Shown here piece after piece: positions 9,698 to 17,902 of a stretch of 64,000 nt of DNA. Source of the stretch: Bacteroidia bacterium (GTDB lineage: Bacteria; Bacteroidota; Bacteroidia; Bacteroidales; VadinHA17); assembly GCA_026391215.1 (NCBI GenBank), contig JAPLDX010000068.1, positions 1 through 64,000 of the forward strand. The letters run 5' to 3'. The position numbers were made by a program, and so were the translations under genes. The notes beneath the pieces are model-generated. The model was not told where the DNA came from. It saw nothing but the letters and a program-made list of their open reading frames with translations, and searched no databases. Within the stretch, counting starts at the first letter, position 1; every line of letters begins with the position of its first letter.

Positions 9698-10561
9698 ATG
9701 GCAAAGAACGATAAGAAAAAACGCAATTGGCGGGATAAATACAGATTTTCTGTCAGTAATGACACAACCTTTGAAGAGGTCTGGAGAGTAAGACTCACCA
9801 AATACAATGCTTTTCTCCTGATAACCGCCATCGTATTTTTCATTATCACTGCCACAATATGCCTGATAGCCTTTACCAACCTGCGGGAATTCATCCCGGG
9901 CTATCCCGATGTTATCATGAGACGCAATATTCTTATGAGCGCCATACGCCTCGATTCCCTCGAAAACGAGCTGGAGCTCAGGGATAAATATTTTTCAAAC
10001 CTTAATGCAATCATCTCCGGAAATGAACCTGTTGATCTCTATTCTGTGCAGGATACTTCACAAACCTATAAATCAATAAATTTCAGAAATTCTCCGGAAG
10101 ACTCAGCATTGAGAGCCAGTATAGAAGCACAGGAGAAGTTCAATCTTAACCTGGGACCTTCTTCACCAGAATCTGTTACAAGCCTGGCCGGACTTCACTT
10201 TTTCCCGCCGGTAAAAGGGATAATCTCATCCAGATTCGATCTGCGTACAAAACATTTTGGAACCGATATCGTCACAAAACCAAAATCCACTGTAGCTGCC
10301 GTACTTGACGGCACGGTAATCTTAACGGGATGGACCATGGAAACCGGTTATGTAATCCAGATACAGCACCCAAATAATATAGTTTCGGTCTATAAGCACA
10401 ATGAAAGCCTTTTGAAGGAAACCGGTGATCTGGTTCGCGCCGGAGAACCTGTTTCAGTTGTCGGCGACTCAGGTGAGCTATATACTTCAGGACCTCATCT
10501 TCACTTTGAGTTATGGTATAAAGGAACCCCTCTGGATCCTGAAAAACACATTTTATTCTAA
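9698..10561 (+). CDS. membrane-anchored M23 (LytM-type) peptidase
   Basis: A 287-residue peptidoglycan endopeptidase-like protein. A lysine/arginine-rich cytoplasmic N-terminus is followed by one transmembrane segment (about residues 37-60), a predicted helical linker (70-160) and a C-terminal M23 domain (about 165-287). The zinc ligands of an active enzyme are present: His186 and Asp190 (HFGTD) and His269 in the HLHFE motif, with His267. It would act in the periplasm on cell-wall cross-links. It heads a cell-envelope run in which dxr starts 16 bases later and rseP overlaps dxr, an order that I know from other Bacteroidota. Confidence 0.88.
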   Translation: MAKNDKKKRNWRDKYRFSVSNDTTFEEVWRVRLTKYNAFLLITAIVFFIITATICLIAFTNLREFIPGYPDVIMRRNILMSAIRLDSLENELELRDKYFSNLNAIISGNEPVDLYSVQDTSQTYKSINFRNSPEDSALRASIEAQEKFNLNLGPSSPESVTSLAGLHFFPPVKGIISSRFDLRTKHFGTDIVTKPKSTVAAVLDGTVILTGWTMETGYVIQIQHPNNIVSVYKHNESLLKETGDLVRAGEPVSVVGDSGELYTSGPHLHFELWYKGTPLDPEKHILF

Positions 10562-10577
10562 CATTCACATTGCCTTT

Positions 10578-11747
10578 ATGCCGCAAAAAATCGCACTGTT
10601 AGGCTCCACCGGATCGATCGGGACCCAGGCCCTGGATGTAATATCCAGATACCCGGATGATTTTAAGGCAGGGATACTTACAGCAGGCGAAAATGTTGAC
10701 CTTCTGATAAGCCAGGCCAGGAAATTCCTCCCTGATAGCGTGGTGATCGGGAACAAGGACCATTATAAGAAGCTCAGGGACAACCTTAAAGATACCAGCA
10801 TAAAAGTATATGCTGGCAATGAGGCAATTGAGCAGGTAATTACAGACTCGGATGCAAACGTGGTTCTGGCAGCTATCGTCGGGTATTCAGGACTAAGACC
10901 GGTAATTGCAGCTATAAAAGCAGGGAAAAAAATCGCCCTTGCCAACAAGGAGACGCTTGTGGTAGCCGGTGAAATAATCAGCAATCTGGTCCGGGAAACC
11001 GGGAGCTCTATCATCCCGGTCGATTCAGAACATTCGGCTATTTTTCAGTGTCTTATAGGCGAGGACCGCAACAGCGTTGAGCATATAACTCTTACGGCAT
11101 CTGGTGGTCCCTTCCTGAATATGCCTTATGAGAAACTTGAAAAGGTAAGTCCGAAGGATGCCCTGAAGCATCCGAACTGGAATATGGGCGACAAGGTGAC
11201 AATCGATTCTGCAACTCTTATGAATAAAGGGCTGGAGGTGATCGAGGCCAAATGGCTATTTAATCTGGTTCCTGAACAGATAAAAGTTACTGTTCATCCC
11301 CAGTCAATAATCCATTCATTTGTTCATTTTAAAGACGGATCTGTGAAGGCGCAGCTTGGCATGCCTGACATGAGGCTGCCGATACTCTTTGCCCTGAGCC
11401 ATCCACACCGCTTCTCAAGCGAGCTTCCCAGGCTTGATTTCAGGAAATATCCTGTCTTTACCTTTGCAGAACCCGACCTTAAAAAATTCAGGAATCTGTA
11501 CCTGGCTTATAAAGCATTGAATATGGGCGGAAATATGCCATGCATTCTGAATGCAGCAAATGAAACAGCTGTTAAAGCTTTCCTGTCAGGGGAAATAGGA
11601 TTCATGGAGATGCCCGATGTAGTTGAATATGCTCTCGAAAAAAATTCATATATTGCATCCCCAGAACTTGAGTCTCTTGAGATATCGGACAGCAAGGCAA
11701 GGGAAACAGCAATTGATTTTATTAATAAACTTAAGAATAGAAAATGA
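10578..11747 (+). CDS. dxr: 1-deoxy-D-xylulose 5-phosphate reductoisomerase
   Basis: A 389-residue cytosolic enzyme of the MEP isoprenoid pathway. It converts 1-deoxy-D-xylulose 5-phosphate to 2-C-methyl-D-erythritol 4-phosphate with NADPH. The Rossmann motif GSTGSIG is at residues 9-15. The metal and substrate site contains VDSEHSA, the flexible-loop segment around HPNWNMG, and IDSATLMNKGLEVIEA. Length is normal for the family. The ATG at 10578 is chosen, since longer in-frame extensions run back into the M23 peptidase gene. It overlaps rseP by four bases (ATGA), pointing to translational coupling. Confidence 0.97.
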   Translation: MPQKIALLGSTGSIGTQALDVISRYPDDFKAGILTAGENVDLLISQARKFLPDSVVIGNKDHYKKLRDNLKDTSIKVYAGNEAIEQVITDSDANVVLAAIVGYSGLRPVIAAIKAGKKIALANKETLVVAGEIISNLVRETGSSIIPVDSEHSAIFQCLIGEDRNSVEHITLTASGGPFLNMPYEKLEKVSPKDALKHPNWNMGDKVTIDSATLMNKGLEVIEAKWLFNLVPEQIKVTVHPQSIIHSFVHFKDGSVKAQLGMPDMRLPILFALSHPHRFSSELPRLDFRKYPVFTFAEPDLKKFRNLYLAYKALNMGGNMPCILNAANETAVKAFLSGEIGFMEMPDVVEYALEKNSYIASPELESLEISDSKARETAIDFINKLKNRK

Positions 11748-13078
11748 CCGTTCTTATTCAAATACTTCAGCTCCTTCTGAGTCTTTCAATTCTTGTTCTT
11801 ATTCATGAACTGGGACATTTCATGTTTGCCAGGCTTTTTAAAACAAGAGTCGAAAAGCTGTACCTGTTCTTTGATCCATGGTTCTCACTTTTTAAAATCA
11901 AAAAAGGAGATACGGAATACGGCATAGGATGGCTGCCACTCGGCGGGTATGCCAAAATATCAGGGATGATTGATGAATCACTCGACACTGAACAGATGAA
12001 GCAGCCCCCGCAACCGTGGGAATTCAGATCCAAGAAAGCATGGCAGCGTCTTCTGATCATGACAGGAGGTGTCTTATTCAATTTTATTCTGGCAATGCTC
12101 ATTTATGTCTTCGTACTTTTCATCTGGGGAGAAACTTATCTTCCCACGTCAAGCGTAAAATATGGTATTGTTACCGATTCGACTGGACATGCACTGGGAC
12201 TAATGAATGGCGATAAAATACTTTCAGTTGATAATCAGTATATTGAGAGTTTCTATACGATAACTTCCGATATAGTTCTTAATGACCGTAAAACGATCCA
12301 GGTTGATCGCGGCGGACAGACAGTAAATATAGATATCACCCTTGACTATATTAAGGGAGTTTTAAAAAGACGGGGTCAGATTGAACCCAGGGCGCCTTTC
12401 GGACCGTACGTGATTTCCACATTTGGAAAAAAATCTCCGGCCAAGATTGCCGGAGTGCTCGTTGATGATGAGCTGGTGGGTCTCGATAATATCAAGTTTA
12501 CCTGGTTTGATGAATTTCAGAATTACCTGGCAGAGAATAGAAAAAAGCCCGTAACAATGAATCTTATCCGTAAAGGGGAATCGGTTGATATCCAGGTTAA
12601 GCCGACAGCTGCCGGGATGCTGGGAATAAGCAGCAATTACAGGACTGTTGGCAATATCTTTGGACTGAAAACAATTAATTATGGATTCCTTCAGTCGATC
12701 CCTGCAGGCATCAGCAAAGGATTCAAATCCATCGCTGATTACCTGAAACAATTCAAACTGATTTTCTCACGTGATACAAAAGCCTATGAATCGCTTGGAG
12801 GTTTTATAGCCATAGGTAGCATATTTCCCGGTGTCTGGGACTGGCAGTCATTCCTGGACCTGACAGCATTCCTGTCAATAATTCTTGCTGTCATGAACAT
12901 TCTTCCAATACCGGGTCTCGATGGCGGTCACGTCATGTTTGTACTTTTTGAATTGATAACAGGAAGAAAACCAAGCGATAAATTCCTGGAATATGCCCAG
13001 ATTACGGGTATGATATTATTGTTTGCATTGCTTATTTTCGCAAATGGGAACGATATAATAAGGCTTATCAGGAAATAG
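11744..13078 (+). CDS. rseP: RIP metalloprotease RseP (site-2 protease)
   Basis: A 444-residue inner-membrane zinc protease that cuts transmembrane anti-sigma factors and signal-peptide remnants. The active site HELGH is at residues 21-25 in the first membrane segment, and the second ligand motif (NILPIPGLDGGH) lies near residue 400. Between them are a second transmembrane helix (about 108-130) and periplasmic PDZ-like regions (roughly 150-330). Two further membrane segments close the protein. Start overlaps the end of dxr by four bases. About 70 bases downstream lies tatA, which has its own promoter. Confidence 0.95.
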   Translation: MTVLIQILQLLLSLSILVLIHELGHFMFARLFKTRVEKLYLFFDPWFSLFKIKKGDTEYGIGWLPLGGYAKISGMIDESLDTEQMKQPPQPWEFRSKKAWQRLLIMTGGVLFNFILAMLIYVFVLFIWGETYLPTSSVKYGIVTDSTGHALGLMNGDKILSVDNQYIESFYTITSDIVLNDRKTIQVDRGGQTVNIDITLDYIKGVLKRRGQIEPRAPFGPYVISTFGKKSPAKIAGVLVDDELVGLDNIKFTWFDEFQNYLAENRKKPVTMNLIRKGESVDIQVKPTAAGMLGISSNYRTVGNIFGLKTINYGFLQSIPAGISKGFKSIADYLKQFKLIFSRDTKAYESLGGFIAIGSIFPGVWDWQSFLDLTAFLSIILAVMNILPIPGLDGGHVMFVLFELITGRKPSDKFLEYAQITGMILLFALLIFANGNDIIRLIRK

Positions 13079-13093
13079 TAAACTGATATGTTT

Positions 13094-13125
13094 TTTGGTA
13101 AAGAGTAAAGTATTGCTTAACTTTG
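13094..13125 (+). promoter_or_regulatory. canonical Bacteroidota promoter of tatA
   Basis: TTTG at 13094-13097 and TAACTTTG at 13118-13125 are separated by 20 bases, matching the -33 TTTG / -7 TAnnTTTG pattern of the Bacteroidota housekeeping sigma factor. The tatA ATG follows 22 bases later. Confidence 0.7.
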
Positions 13126-13147
13126 TATAAATTAAAAAATTACTGAA

Positions 13148-13321
13148 ATGGGAAAGATAGGTGCAACTGAGATTATTCTGATTCTGCTTGTAGTCATTCT
13201 CCTTTTTGGCGGTCGTAAGATCCCTGAACTATTCAAGGGTATCGGACAGGGAATAAAAGAATTTAAAAAGTCTTCAAAATATGATGCGGATGAGGAGAAG
13301 GAAAAGGAAAAAGTTCAATAG
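13148..13321 (+). CDS. tatA: twin-arginine translocase subunit TatA/TatE
   Basis: A 57-residue protein that forms the pore part of the Tat system for exporting folded proteins. It shows the standard plan: a short N-terminus (MGKIGATE), one membrane helix ([13 protein letters not shown]), the hinge GGRKIPEL, an amphipathic helix ([16 protein letters not shown]) and an acidic/basic tail. It has its own well-formed promoter and is followed by a strong terminator. Two Tat-signal oxidoreductases in this window are plausible clients. TatC is not in the window. Confidence 0.93.
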   Translation: MGKIGATEIILILLVVILLFGGRKIPELFKGIGQGIKEFKKSSKYDADEEKEKEKVQ

Positions 13322-13340
13322 AATCTAATTTTATATAGGA

Positions 13341-13366
13341 GCCTGCACTTAGATGCAGGCTTTTTT
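13341..13366 (+). terminator. rho-independent terminator of tatA
   Basis: GCCTGCA and TGCAGGC form a perfect 7-bp stem with a 6-base loop, followed by TTTTTT. It lies 20 bases after the tatA stop codon. Confidence 0.9.
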
Positions 13367-13378
13367 ATTATCTAAAAA

Positions 13379-13472
13379 CCCCCCACCCCCCCTGAAGGGG
13401 GGCTATAAACCCATCCAGTTCTTATGTAGTATTTGCTTTGGGTTTTAACCCCCCTTCAGGGGGGCAGGGGGG
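13379..13472 (+). repeat. paired G/C hairpin repeat (two-hairpin inverted element, gene-less)
   Basis: Left arm 13379-13402 reads C6-A-C7-TGAA-G6. Right arm 13449-13472 reads C6-TTCA-G6-CA-G6, the inverse of the left arm. Each arm can fold on itself and the two arms can pair with each other across about 46 bases. It lies between the convergent genes tatA and mqnC. The plan is the same as in the elements at 31279-31389 and 62282-62862. Confidence 0.85.
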
Positions 13473-13518
13473 TACTTTGTTATGATTGGGAAACGATGTA
13501 ACTTAATGGAACAGAGAT

Positions 13519-14604
13519 TTATACAAGTTCGTATTTCTGGTTTCTCCTTACCGGTACAAAGCCTGCTTCCCTGATTATTGATTGCAGGTCATTTGCGCTG
13601 AACCTGTTATTTGATCCGGCAGCGCTCACAACATTCTCCTCTATCATTATCGATCCAAGATCGTTTGCACCGGCATGAAGCGAAAGCATACCGGCTTCTT
13701 TTCCAACCGTAAGTATTGATGCCTGTATATTCCTGATATTGTTCAGCATTATCCTGCTCACGGCAATTAATCTTAAGTAGTCAGGACAGTTATAGCTGCT
13801 CCTGATCCCATATTTCTCCCTGAGCACTGTACCTTCATCCTGGAACGGCCATGGAATAAATGTTATAAATCCATATTGTTCCTTTTGTTTTTCGGCCTGA
13901 AGATCCCTTAATCTGATCAGATGGTCTATCCTCTCATCTATGGTCTCAATATGTCCGTACATCATTGTTGCGGAAGTGGGAATGTTCATCCTGTGTGCGA
14001 TTCTCATCACCTCCAGCCACTCTTCAGCTGATGCCTTGGCAGGTGATACAGTTTTTCTTACACGGTCAGAAAGAATTTCAGCACCGGCCCCGGGAAGAGA
14101 ATCCAGTCCTGCATCAACCAACCGGCTAAGAATTTCATGAACTGTAGTTTTTTCTTTTTTTGCAAGGTGTACTATTTCAGGAGGCCCCAGGGCATGAAGC
14201 TTAAGTGCAGGATAGAGTTTCTTGAGCTCCAAAAAAAGATCAGCGTAAAAGCTGAGTCCCAGATCAGGATTCATCCCCCCCTGAAGAAGCAGCTGGTCTC
14301 CTCCGAGAGAAAATAATTCATTAACCTTCCTGATGTAATCTTCTGTTGTTGTGATGTATGCGTCAGGAGATCCTTTCTTTCTGCAATAATTACAGAAGGT
14401 GCATTGAGAAAAACAAATGTTGGTAATGTTCACATTCCTGTCGATCATCCAACCGACATTGTCACCCGGAATATGTATCTGTCTTAACTTATCGGCAACA
14501 AACATAAGTTCTTCAAGGGGCGCCTGATTGTAAAGGACAATCCCTTCCTCAGCATCAAGAGGAATGAGATTTAGAGCTTTATCATATATCTGACTAATAA
14601 CCAT
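13519..14604 (-). CDS. mqnC: cyclic dehypoxanthinyl futalosine synthase
   Basis: A 361-residue radical SAM enzyme of the futalosine pathway for menaquinone. It cyclises dehypoxanthine futalosine. The iron-sulfur motif CxxxCxxC is at Cys64, Cys68 and Cys71 (CFSQCTFC). Further family segments are visible: GGMNPDL, HALGPPEI, LDSLPGAGAEIL, SATMMYGHIET and FIPWPFQ. These favour MqnC over the related MqnE and CofH. The ATG at 14604 is preferred to a GTG at 14619, since the protein then begins MVISQIYDKA. No other menaquinone gene is in the window. The leader between its likely promoter (14663-14670) and the start codon contains a G/C-rich half-repeat. Confidence 0.92.
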   Translation of the reverse strand: MVISQIYDKALNLIPLDAEEGIVLYNQAPLEELMFVADKLRQIHIPGDNVGWMIDRNVNITNICFSQCTFCNYCRKKGSPDAYITTTEDYIRKVNELFSLGGDQLLLQGGMNPDLGLSFYADLFLELKKLYPALKLHALGPPEIVHLAKKEKTTVHEILSRLVDAGLDSLPGAGAEILSDRVRKTVSPAKASAEEWLEVMRIAHRMNIPTSATMMYGHIETIDERIDHLIRLRDLQAEKQKEQYGFITFIPWPFQDEGTVLREKYGIRSSYNCPDYLRLIAVSRIMLNNIRNIQASILTVGKEAGMLSLHAGANDLGSIMIEENVVSAAGSNNRFSANDLQSIIREAGFVPVRRNQKYELV

Positions 14605-14628
14605 ACTATTACAATTCACTGTTTAGAG

Positions 14629-14649
14629 CCCCCTTTAGGGGGTTGGGGG
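14629..14649 (+). repeat. solo half of the G/C hairpin repeat in the mqnC leader
   Basis: C5-TTTA-G5-TT-G5 matches one arm of the paired element at 13379-13472 (C6-TTCA-G6-CA-G6). No partner arm is seen nearby. It falls between the mqnC start codon and its putative promoter, so it would be transcribed as a leader hairpin. Confidence 0.65.
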
Positions 14650-14662
14650 TCGTCAACCGTCG

Positions 14663-14670
14663 CAAAGGTA
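14663..14670 (-). promoter_or_regulatory. -7 promoter element of mqnC
   Basis: CAAAGGTA is TACCTTTG on the minus strand, fitting TAnnTTTG. A weak -33 match (CAAT on the plus strand at 14688 or 14692) is at acceptable spacing. Confidence 0.45.
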
Positions 14671-14737
14671 ACGTTTTGAAACCGAAACAATCAATAATTT
14701 GATTAACTTTACACTTCCGAAAAACAGCCGTAAAAAC

Positions 14738-16195
14738 ATGAAACCTGAAATTATTAAAATACTCCAAATATCGCCAGATCAGTCTGTTGTATGCATAGTC
14801 GGGAAAGACAGGATCCCTGAGAACCTGCGTCTCAGTAAGAGTGAAAAGGAATATGCGCTGAAACAGCTTAAAGCCAAAGAAGAATATGTTTTCATAAATT
14901 CTTACTTTAAATGCACCTATATTGTAAAAGTAAAAGGCGAGATCAGTGAATTCAGAGCAAGGGAGGAGCTGCGAAAGACAGCGTACAACCTGAGAAAGCT
15001 TATCAAATCAAATGATCACAAAGAACTGGTAATAACATCACATGATTCATATAAGGGAGCTATTGAAGACTTCACGGAAGGACTTCTGCTCAGCCTTTAT
15101 TCTTTTGATAAATACAAAACAAAAGAACCCGAGGAACCAAAAAAGAATTATCCTTCAAAAATATTATTGTACGGAGAGGTAGAAACAGCGGCTATCAAAT
15201 GGCTGACCTGTATCACTGATGCAGTATATCTTGCAAGGGACCTCATAAATGAGCCTGTCAACTTTCTTACTGCAGCCAGGCTGGCATCTGAAATACAAAA
15301 AGCGGGGAAAGCAGCAGGATTCAGTGTTGAAGTCCTGAACAAAGGCAAGATTGAGGCCCTGAAAATGGGAGGGCTTCTTGCAGTCAACAAAGGGAGCATT
15401 GATCCGCCGACATTCTGCATTCTTGAGTGGAAGCCGGGGAACTGTCTTAATAAAAAACCGCTGGTACTGATCGGTAAGGGAATAGTGTATGATACCGGGG
15501 GACTTAATTTAAAAACAGGTGATTATATGACCATGATGAATGGCGATATGGCCGGAGCAGCAACAGTTACGGGTGTCTTTTATACTGCTGCAAAGTCAAA
15601 CATCCCGCTTCATCTTATCGGATTGATACCTGCAACGGACAACCGCCCCGGAGGGAATGCATACACCCAGGGAGACATCATTACCATGCATAACAAGATG
15701 ACTGTTGAGGTTGGAAATACCGATGCCGAAGGACGGCTTATCCTGGCCGATGCAATAAGTTATGCATCAAGGTATAATCCGGAGCTGATTATCGATATAG
15801 CCACTCTGACAGGTTCCGCAGCCGCTACATTCAGCAATCAGGCAATTGCAGTGATGTCCAATGCTGACGACAAGTACATATCTCTTCTTGAGGAGTGCGG
15901 GCAGATGGTCTATGAAAGAATTGCCGAACTTCCTTTCTGGGAGGAGTATGGTGAAACGATCAAGTCGGATGTTGCTGATATCAGGAATATAGGAGGTCGT
16001 GAAGCGGGCGCAATAACTGCCGGTAAATTCCTGGAAAAATTTACGAAATCTCCTCTGATTCATTTGGATATTGCCGGTACGGGCTTACTGAAGAAAGACG
16101 ATTTCTACAGGCTTAAACATGCACCCGGTTCCGGACTAAGACTGCTTGCTACATTCCTGAAACAGATGGCAGCAGATTATAAAAGATATAAGTAA
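14738..16195 (+). CDS. pepA: M17 leucyl aminopeptidase
   Basis: A 485-residue cytosolic dinuclear-metal aminopeptidase that removes N-terminal residues from peptides. The catalytic C-terminal domain carries GKGIVYDTGG (metal-binding Lys and Asp), MNGDMAGAA (Asp ligand) and the family signature NTDAEGRLILADA. The catalytic Arg lies in this last motif. The N-terminal domain (about 1-150) is more divergent than in E. coli PepA. The ATG at 14738 is chosen over a TTG at 14699. The product is a typical cytoplasmic enzyme without signal peptide. It is the first gene of a tight run, with pdxA starting 5 bases after its stop codon. Confidence 0.93.
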   Translation: MKPEIIKILQISPDQSVVCIVGKDRIPENLRLSKSEKEYALKQLKAKEEYVFINSYFKCTYIVKVKGEISEFRAREELRKTAYNLRKLIKSNDHKELVITSHDSYKGAIEDFTEGLLLSLYSFDKYKTKEPEEPKKNYPSKILLYGEVETAAIKWLTCITDAVYLARDLINEPVNFLTAARLASEIQKAGKAAGFSVEVLNKGKIEALKMGGLLAVNKGSIDPPTFCILEWKPGNCLNKKPLVLIGKGIVYDTGGLNLKTGDYMTMMNGDMAGAATVTGVFYTAAKSNIPLHLIGLIPATDNRPGGNAYTQGDIITMHNKMTVEVGNTDAEGRLILADAISYASRYNPELIIDIATLTGSAAATFSNQAIAVMSNADDKYISLLEECGQMVYERIAELPFWEEYGETIKSDVADIRNIGGREAGAITAGKFLEKFTKSPLIHLDIAGTGLLKKDDFYRLKHAPGSGLRLLATFLKQMAADYKRYK

Positions 16196-16200
16196 CAAGT

Positions 16201-17307
16201 ATGGAAACAAAAACAATTTTAGCCGGTATTTCACATGGAGATATCAATGGCATTGGTTATGAGGTAATAATCAAATCCCTCATGGACCCTATGATCAATG
16301 ATCTGTGTGTGCCGATAATCTATGGGTCGCCAAAAGTAGCGGCATATCATCGTAAAGCTTTGAATATTACCAATTTCAGCTTCAATAACATTAAATCACC
16401 TGAAGAGGCGAACCATAAAAAGGCAAATATGATCAACTGCCTTGATGATAACGTAAGGGTTGAGCTGGGGAAATCAACACCTCAGGGAGGGGAGGCTGCC
16501 CTTATATCGCTGGAGAGAGCAATAGAGGATCTGATGAACGGCAAAATAAATGTACTGATCACGGCGCCTATTGATAAAAAGAATATTCAATCGGAAAAAT
16601 TCGACTTCAAGGGCCATACTGAATACCTGAGATCAAAAACAAATGCGGAAGATGTCCTGATGTTCATGATCAGCGAAAATATGAGGATAGGCTTTGCCAC
16701 AGGGCATATCCCCCTGAATAAGGTTTCAGAAACGCTGACAGTTGAATTAATGGTCCGTAAGATAAAGCTTATGAATCACTCTCTCATGAGTGATTTCGGG
16801 ATACGTAAACCGCAGATAGCAGTTCTGGGGCTTAATCCTCATGCCGGTGACAATTCCCTTCTTGGAACCGAAGAGGCAGAAATAATTATTCCTGCAATGA
16901 AGCAGGCTGAAAGGGAAGGGATCATGTCTTTCGGACCGTTCCCGGCTGATGGTTTTTTTGGTGCAGGATCATTTACAAAATTTGATGGTATCCTGGCAAT
17001 GTATCATGATCAGGGACTTGGACCATTCAAAGCGCTGTCATTTGATTCAGGAGTCAACTTCACAGCAGGACTGCCGTTTGTCAGAACATCCCCTGTACAT
17101 GGGACTGCCTTCCCTATTGCAGGAAAGGGAGAAGCCTCTGAAAATTCATTCCGGCATGCACTCTATCTGGCCTGCAGCATATATAAAAACAGGAAGGCCT
17201 ATGCTGATCTTACCAAAGATCCGCTAAAGCATCAGGATATTGAAATACACACTGACAAGGTTGATGAGCTGCCTCCTGATATTATTAATTCCGAATCTCA
17301 GTTATGA
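16201..17307 (+). CDS. pdxA: 4-hydroxythreonine-4-phosphate dehydrogenase
   Basis: A 368-residue cytosolic enzyme of pyridoxal 5'-phosphate synthesis. It oxidises 4-phosphohydroxy-L-threonine with NAD and the product decarboxylates to 3-amino-2-oxopropyl phosphate. Family motifs include GDINGIGYE at the N-terminus, ITAPIDKK, the metal-ligand segment KGHTEYL, LNPHAGDNSLLG and MYHDQGLGPFKAL. The length is slightly above the E. coli enzyme (329 residues), as is usual in Bacteroidota. It overlaps ruvA by four bases (ATGA). Confidence 0.95.
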   Translation: METKTILAGISHGDINGIGYEVIIKSLMDPMINDLCVPIIYGSPKVAAYHRKALNITNFSFNNIKSPEEANHKKANMINCLDDNVRVELGKSTPQGGEAALISLERAIEDLMNGKINVLITAPIDKKNIQSEKFDFKGHTEYLRSKTNAEDVLMFMISENMRIGFATGHIPLNKVSETLTVELMVRKIKLMNHSLMSDFGIRKPQIAVLGLNPHAGDNSLLGTEEAEIIIPAMKQAEREGIMSFGPFPADGFFGAGSFTKFDGILAMYHDQGLGPFKALSFDSGVNFTAGLPFVRTSPVHGTAFPIAGKGEASENSFRHALYLACSIYKNRKAYADLTKDPLKHQDIEIHTDKVDELPPDIINSESQL

Positions 17308-17885
17308 TCGATTACATTAAAGGTACAATAACCCAGATCACACCGGCATTCCTTACTGTCGAGACGGGAGGAATGGGATACTTCATTAATATCTCTCTTA
17401 CGACCTTTTCAAAACTGGAAAGCAAAAATGAGTATAAGATCCTTGTGCATGAGGTGATCAGGGAGGATGCTCATCAGCTCTATGGTTTTGCTGACCTGGA
17501 AGAACGTGAGATTTTCAGGTTCCTGATATCAGTTTCAGGAGTAGGTGCGGCTACCGCAAGGATGATGCTTTCATCGCTCAGCCCGGCAGAAGTAGAAAGA
17601 GCAATAATAGGATCTGAAGTCAATGTTCTGAAAAGCGTCAAGGGGATAGGATTAAAAACTGCACAAAGGATCATTGTTGACCTTAAAGACAAGCTTGGCA
17701 AACAGTCCGAAACCGATGAAATATTTGGCTTCCCGGACAATACAAGACGCGAAGAAGCGTTATCTGCTTTAGTGATGCTTGGGTTTGCCAAAAGCGCTGT
17801 CTCAAAAGTTCTTGACAAGATTTTAAGGGAAGAAAAAAACCTTTCTGTCGAGGATATTATAAAGAGAGCGCTTAAGAACTTGTAA
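17304..17885 (+). CDS. ruvA: Holliday junction DNA helicase subunit RuvA
   Basis: A 193-residue DNA-binding protein that tetramerises on Holliday junctions and recruits the RuvB motor. The N-terminal OB-fold (residues 1-62) begins MIDYIKGTI. The helix-hairpin-helix motifs follow (FLISVSGVGAATARMML and LKSVKGIGLKTAQRIIVDLKDKL). The C-terminal RuvB-binding domain is at about 148-193. It overlaps pdxA by four bases and lies 17 bases ahead of sprA, the order ruvA-sprA being common in Bacteroidota. Confidence 0.96.
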   Translation: MIDYIKGTITQITPAFLTVETGGMGYFINISLTTFSKLESKNEYKILVHEVIREDAHQLYGFADLEEREIFRFLISVSGVGAATARMMLSSLSPAEVERAIIGSEVNVLKSVKGIGLKTAQRIIVDLKDKLGKQSETDEIFGFPDNTRREEALSALVMLGFAKSAVSKVLDKILREEKNLSVEDIIKRALKNL

Positions 17886-17902
17886 TACTGAAAAAAGCCG
17901 GA

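Noticed and set aside
13379..13472. G/C-rich repeats as a CRISPR array
   Set aside because: There are only two inverted arms, no direct repeats with spacers and no cas genes.
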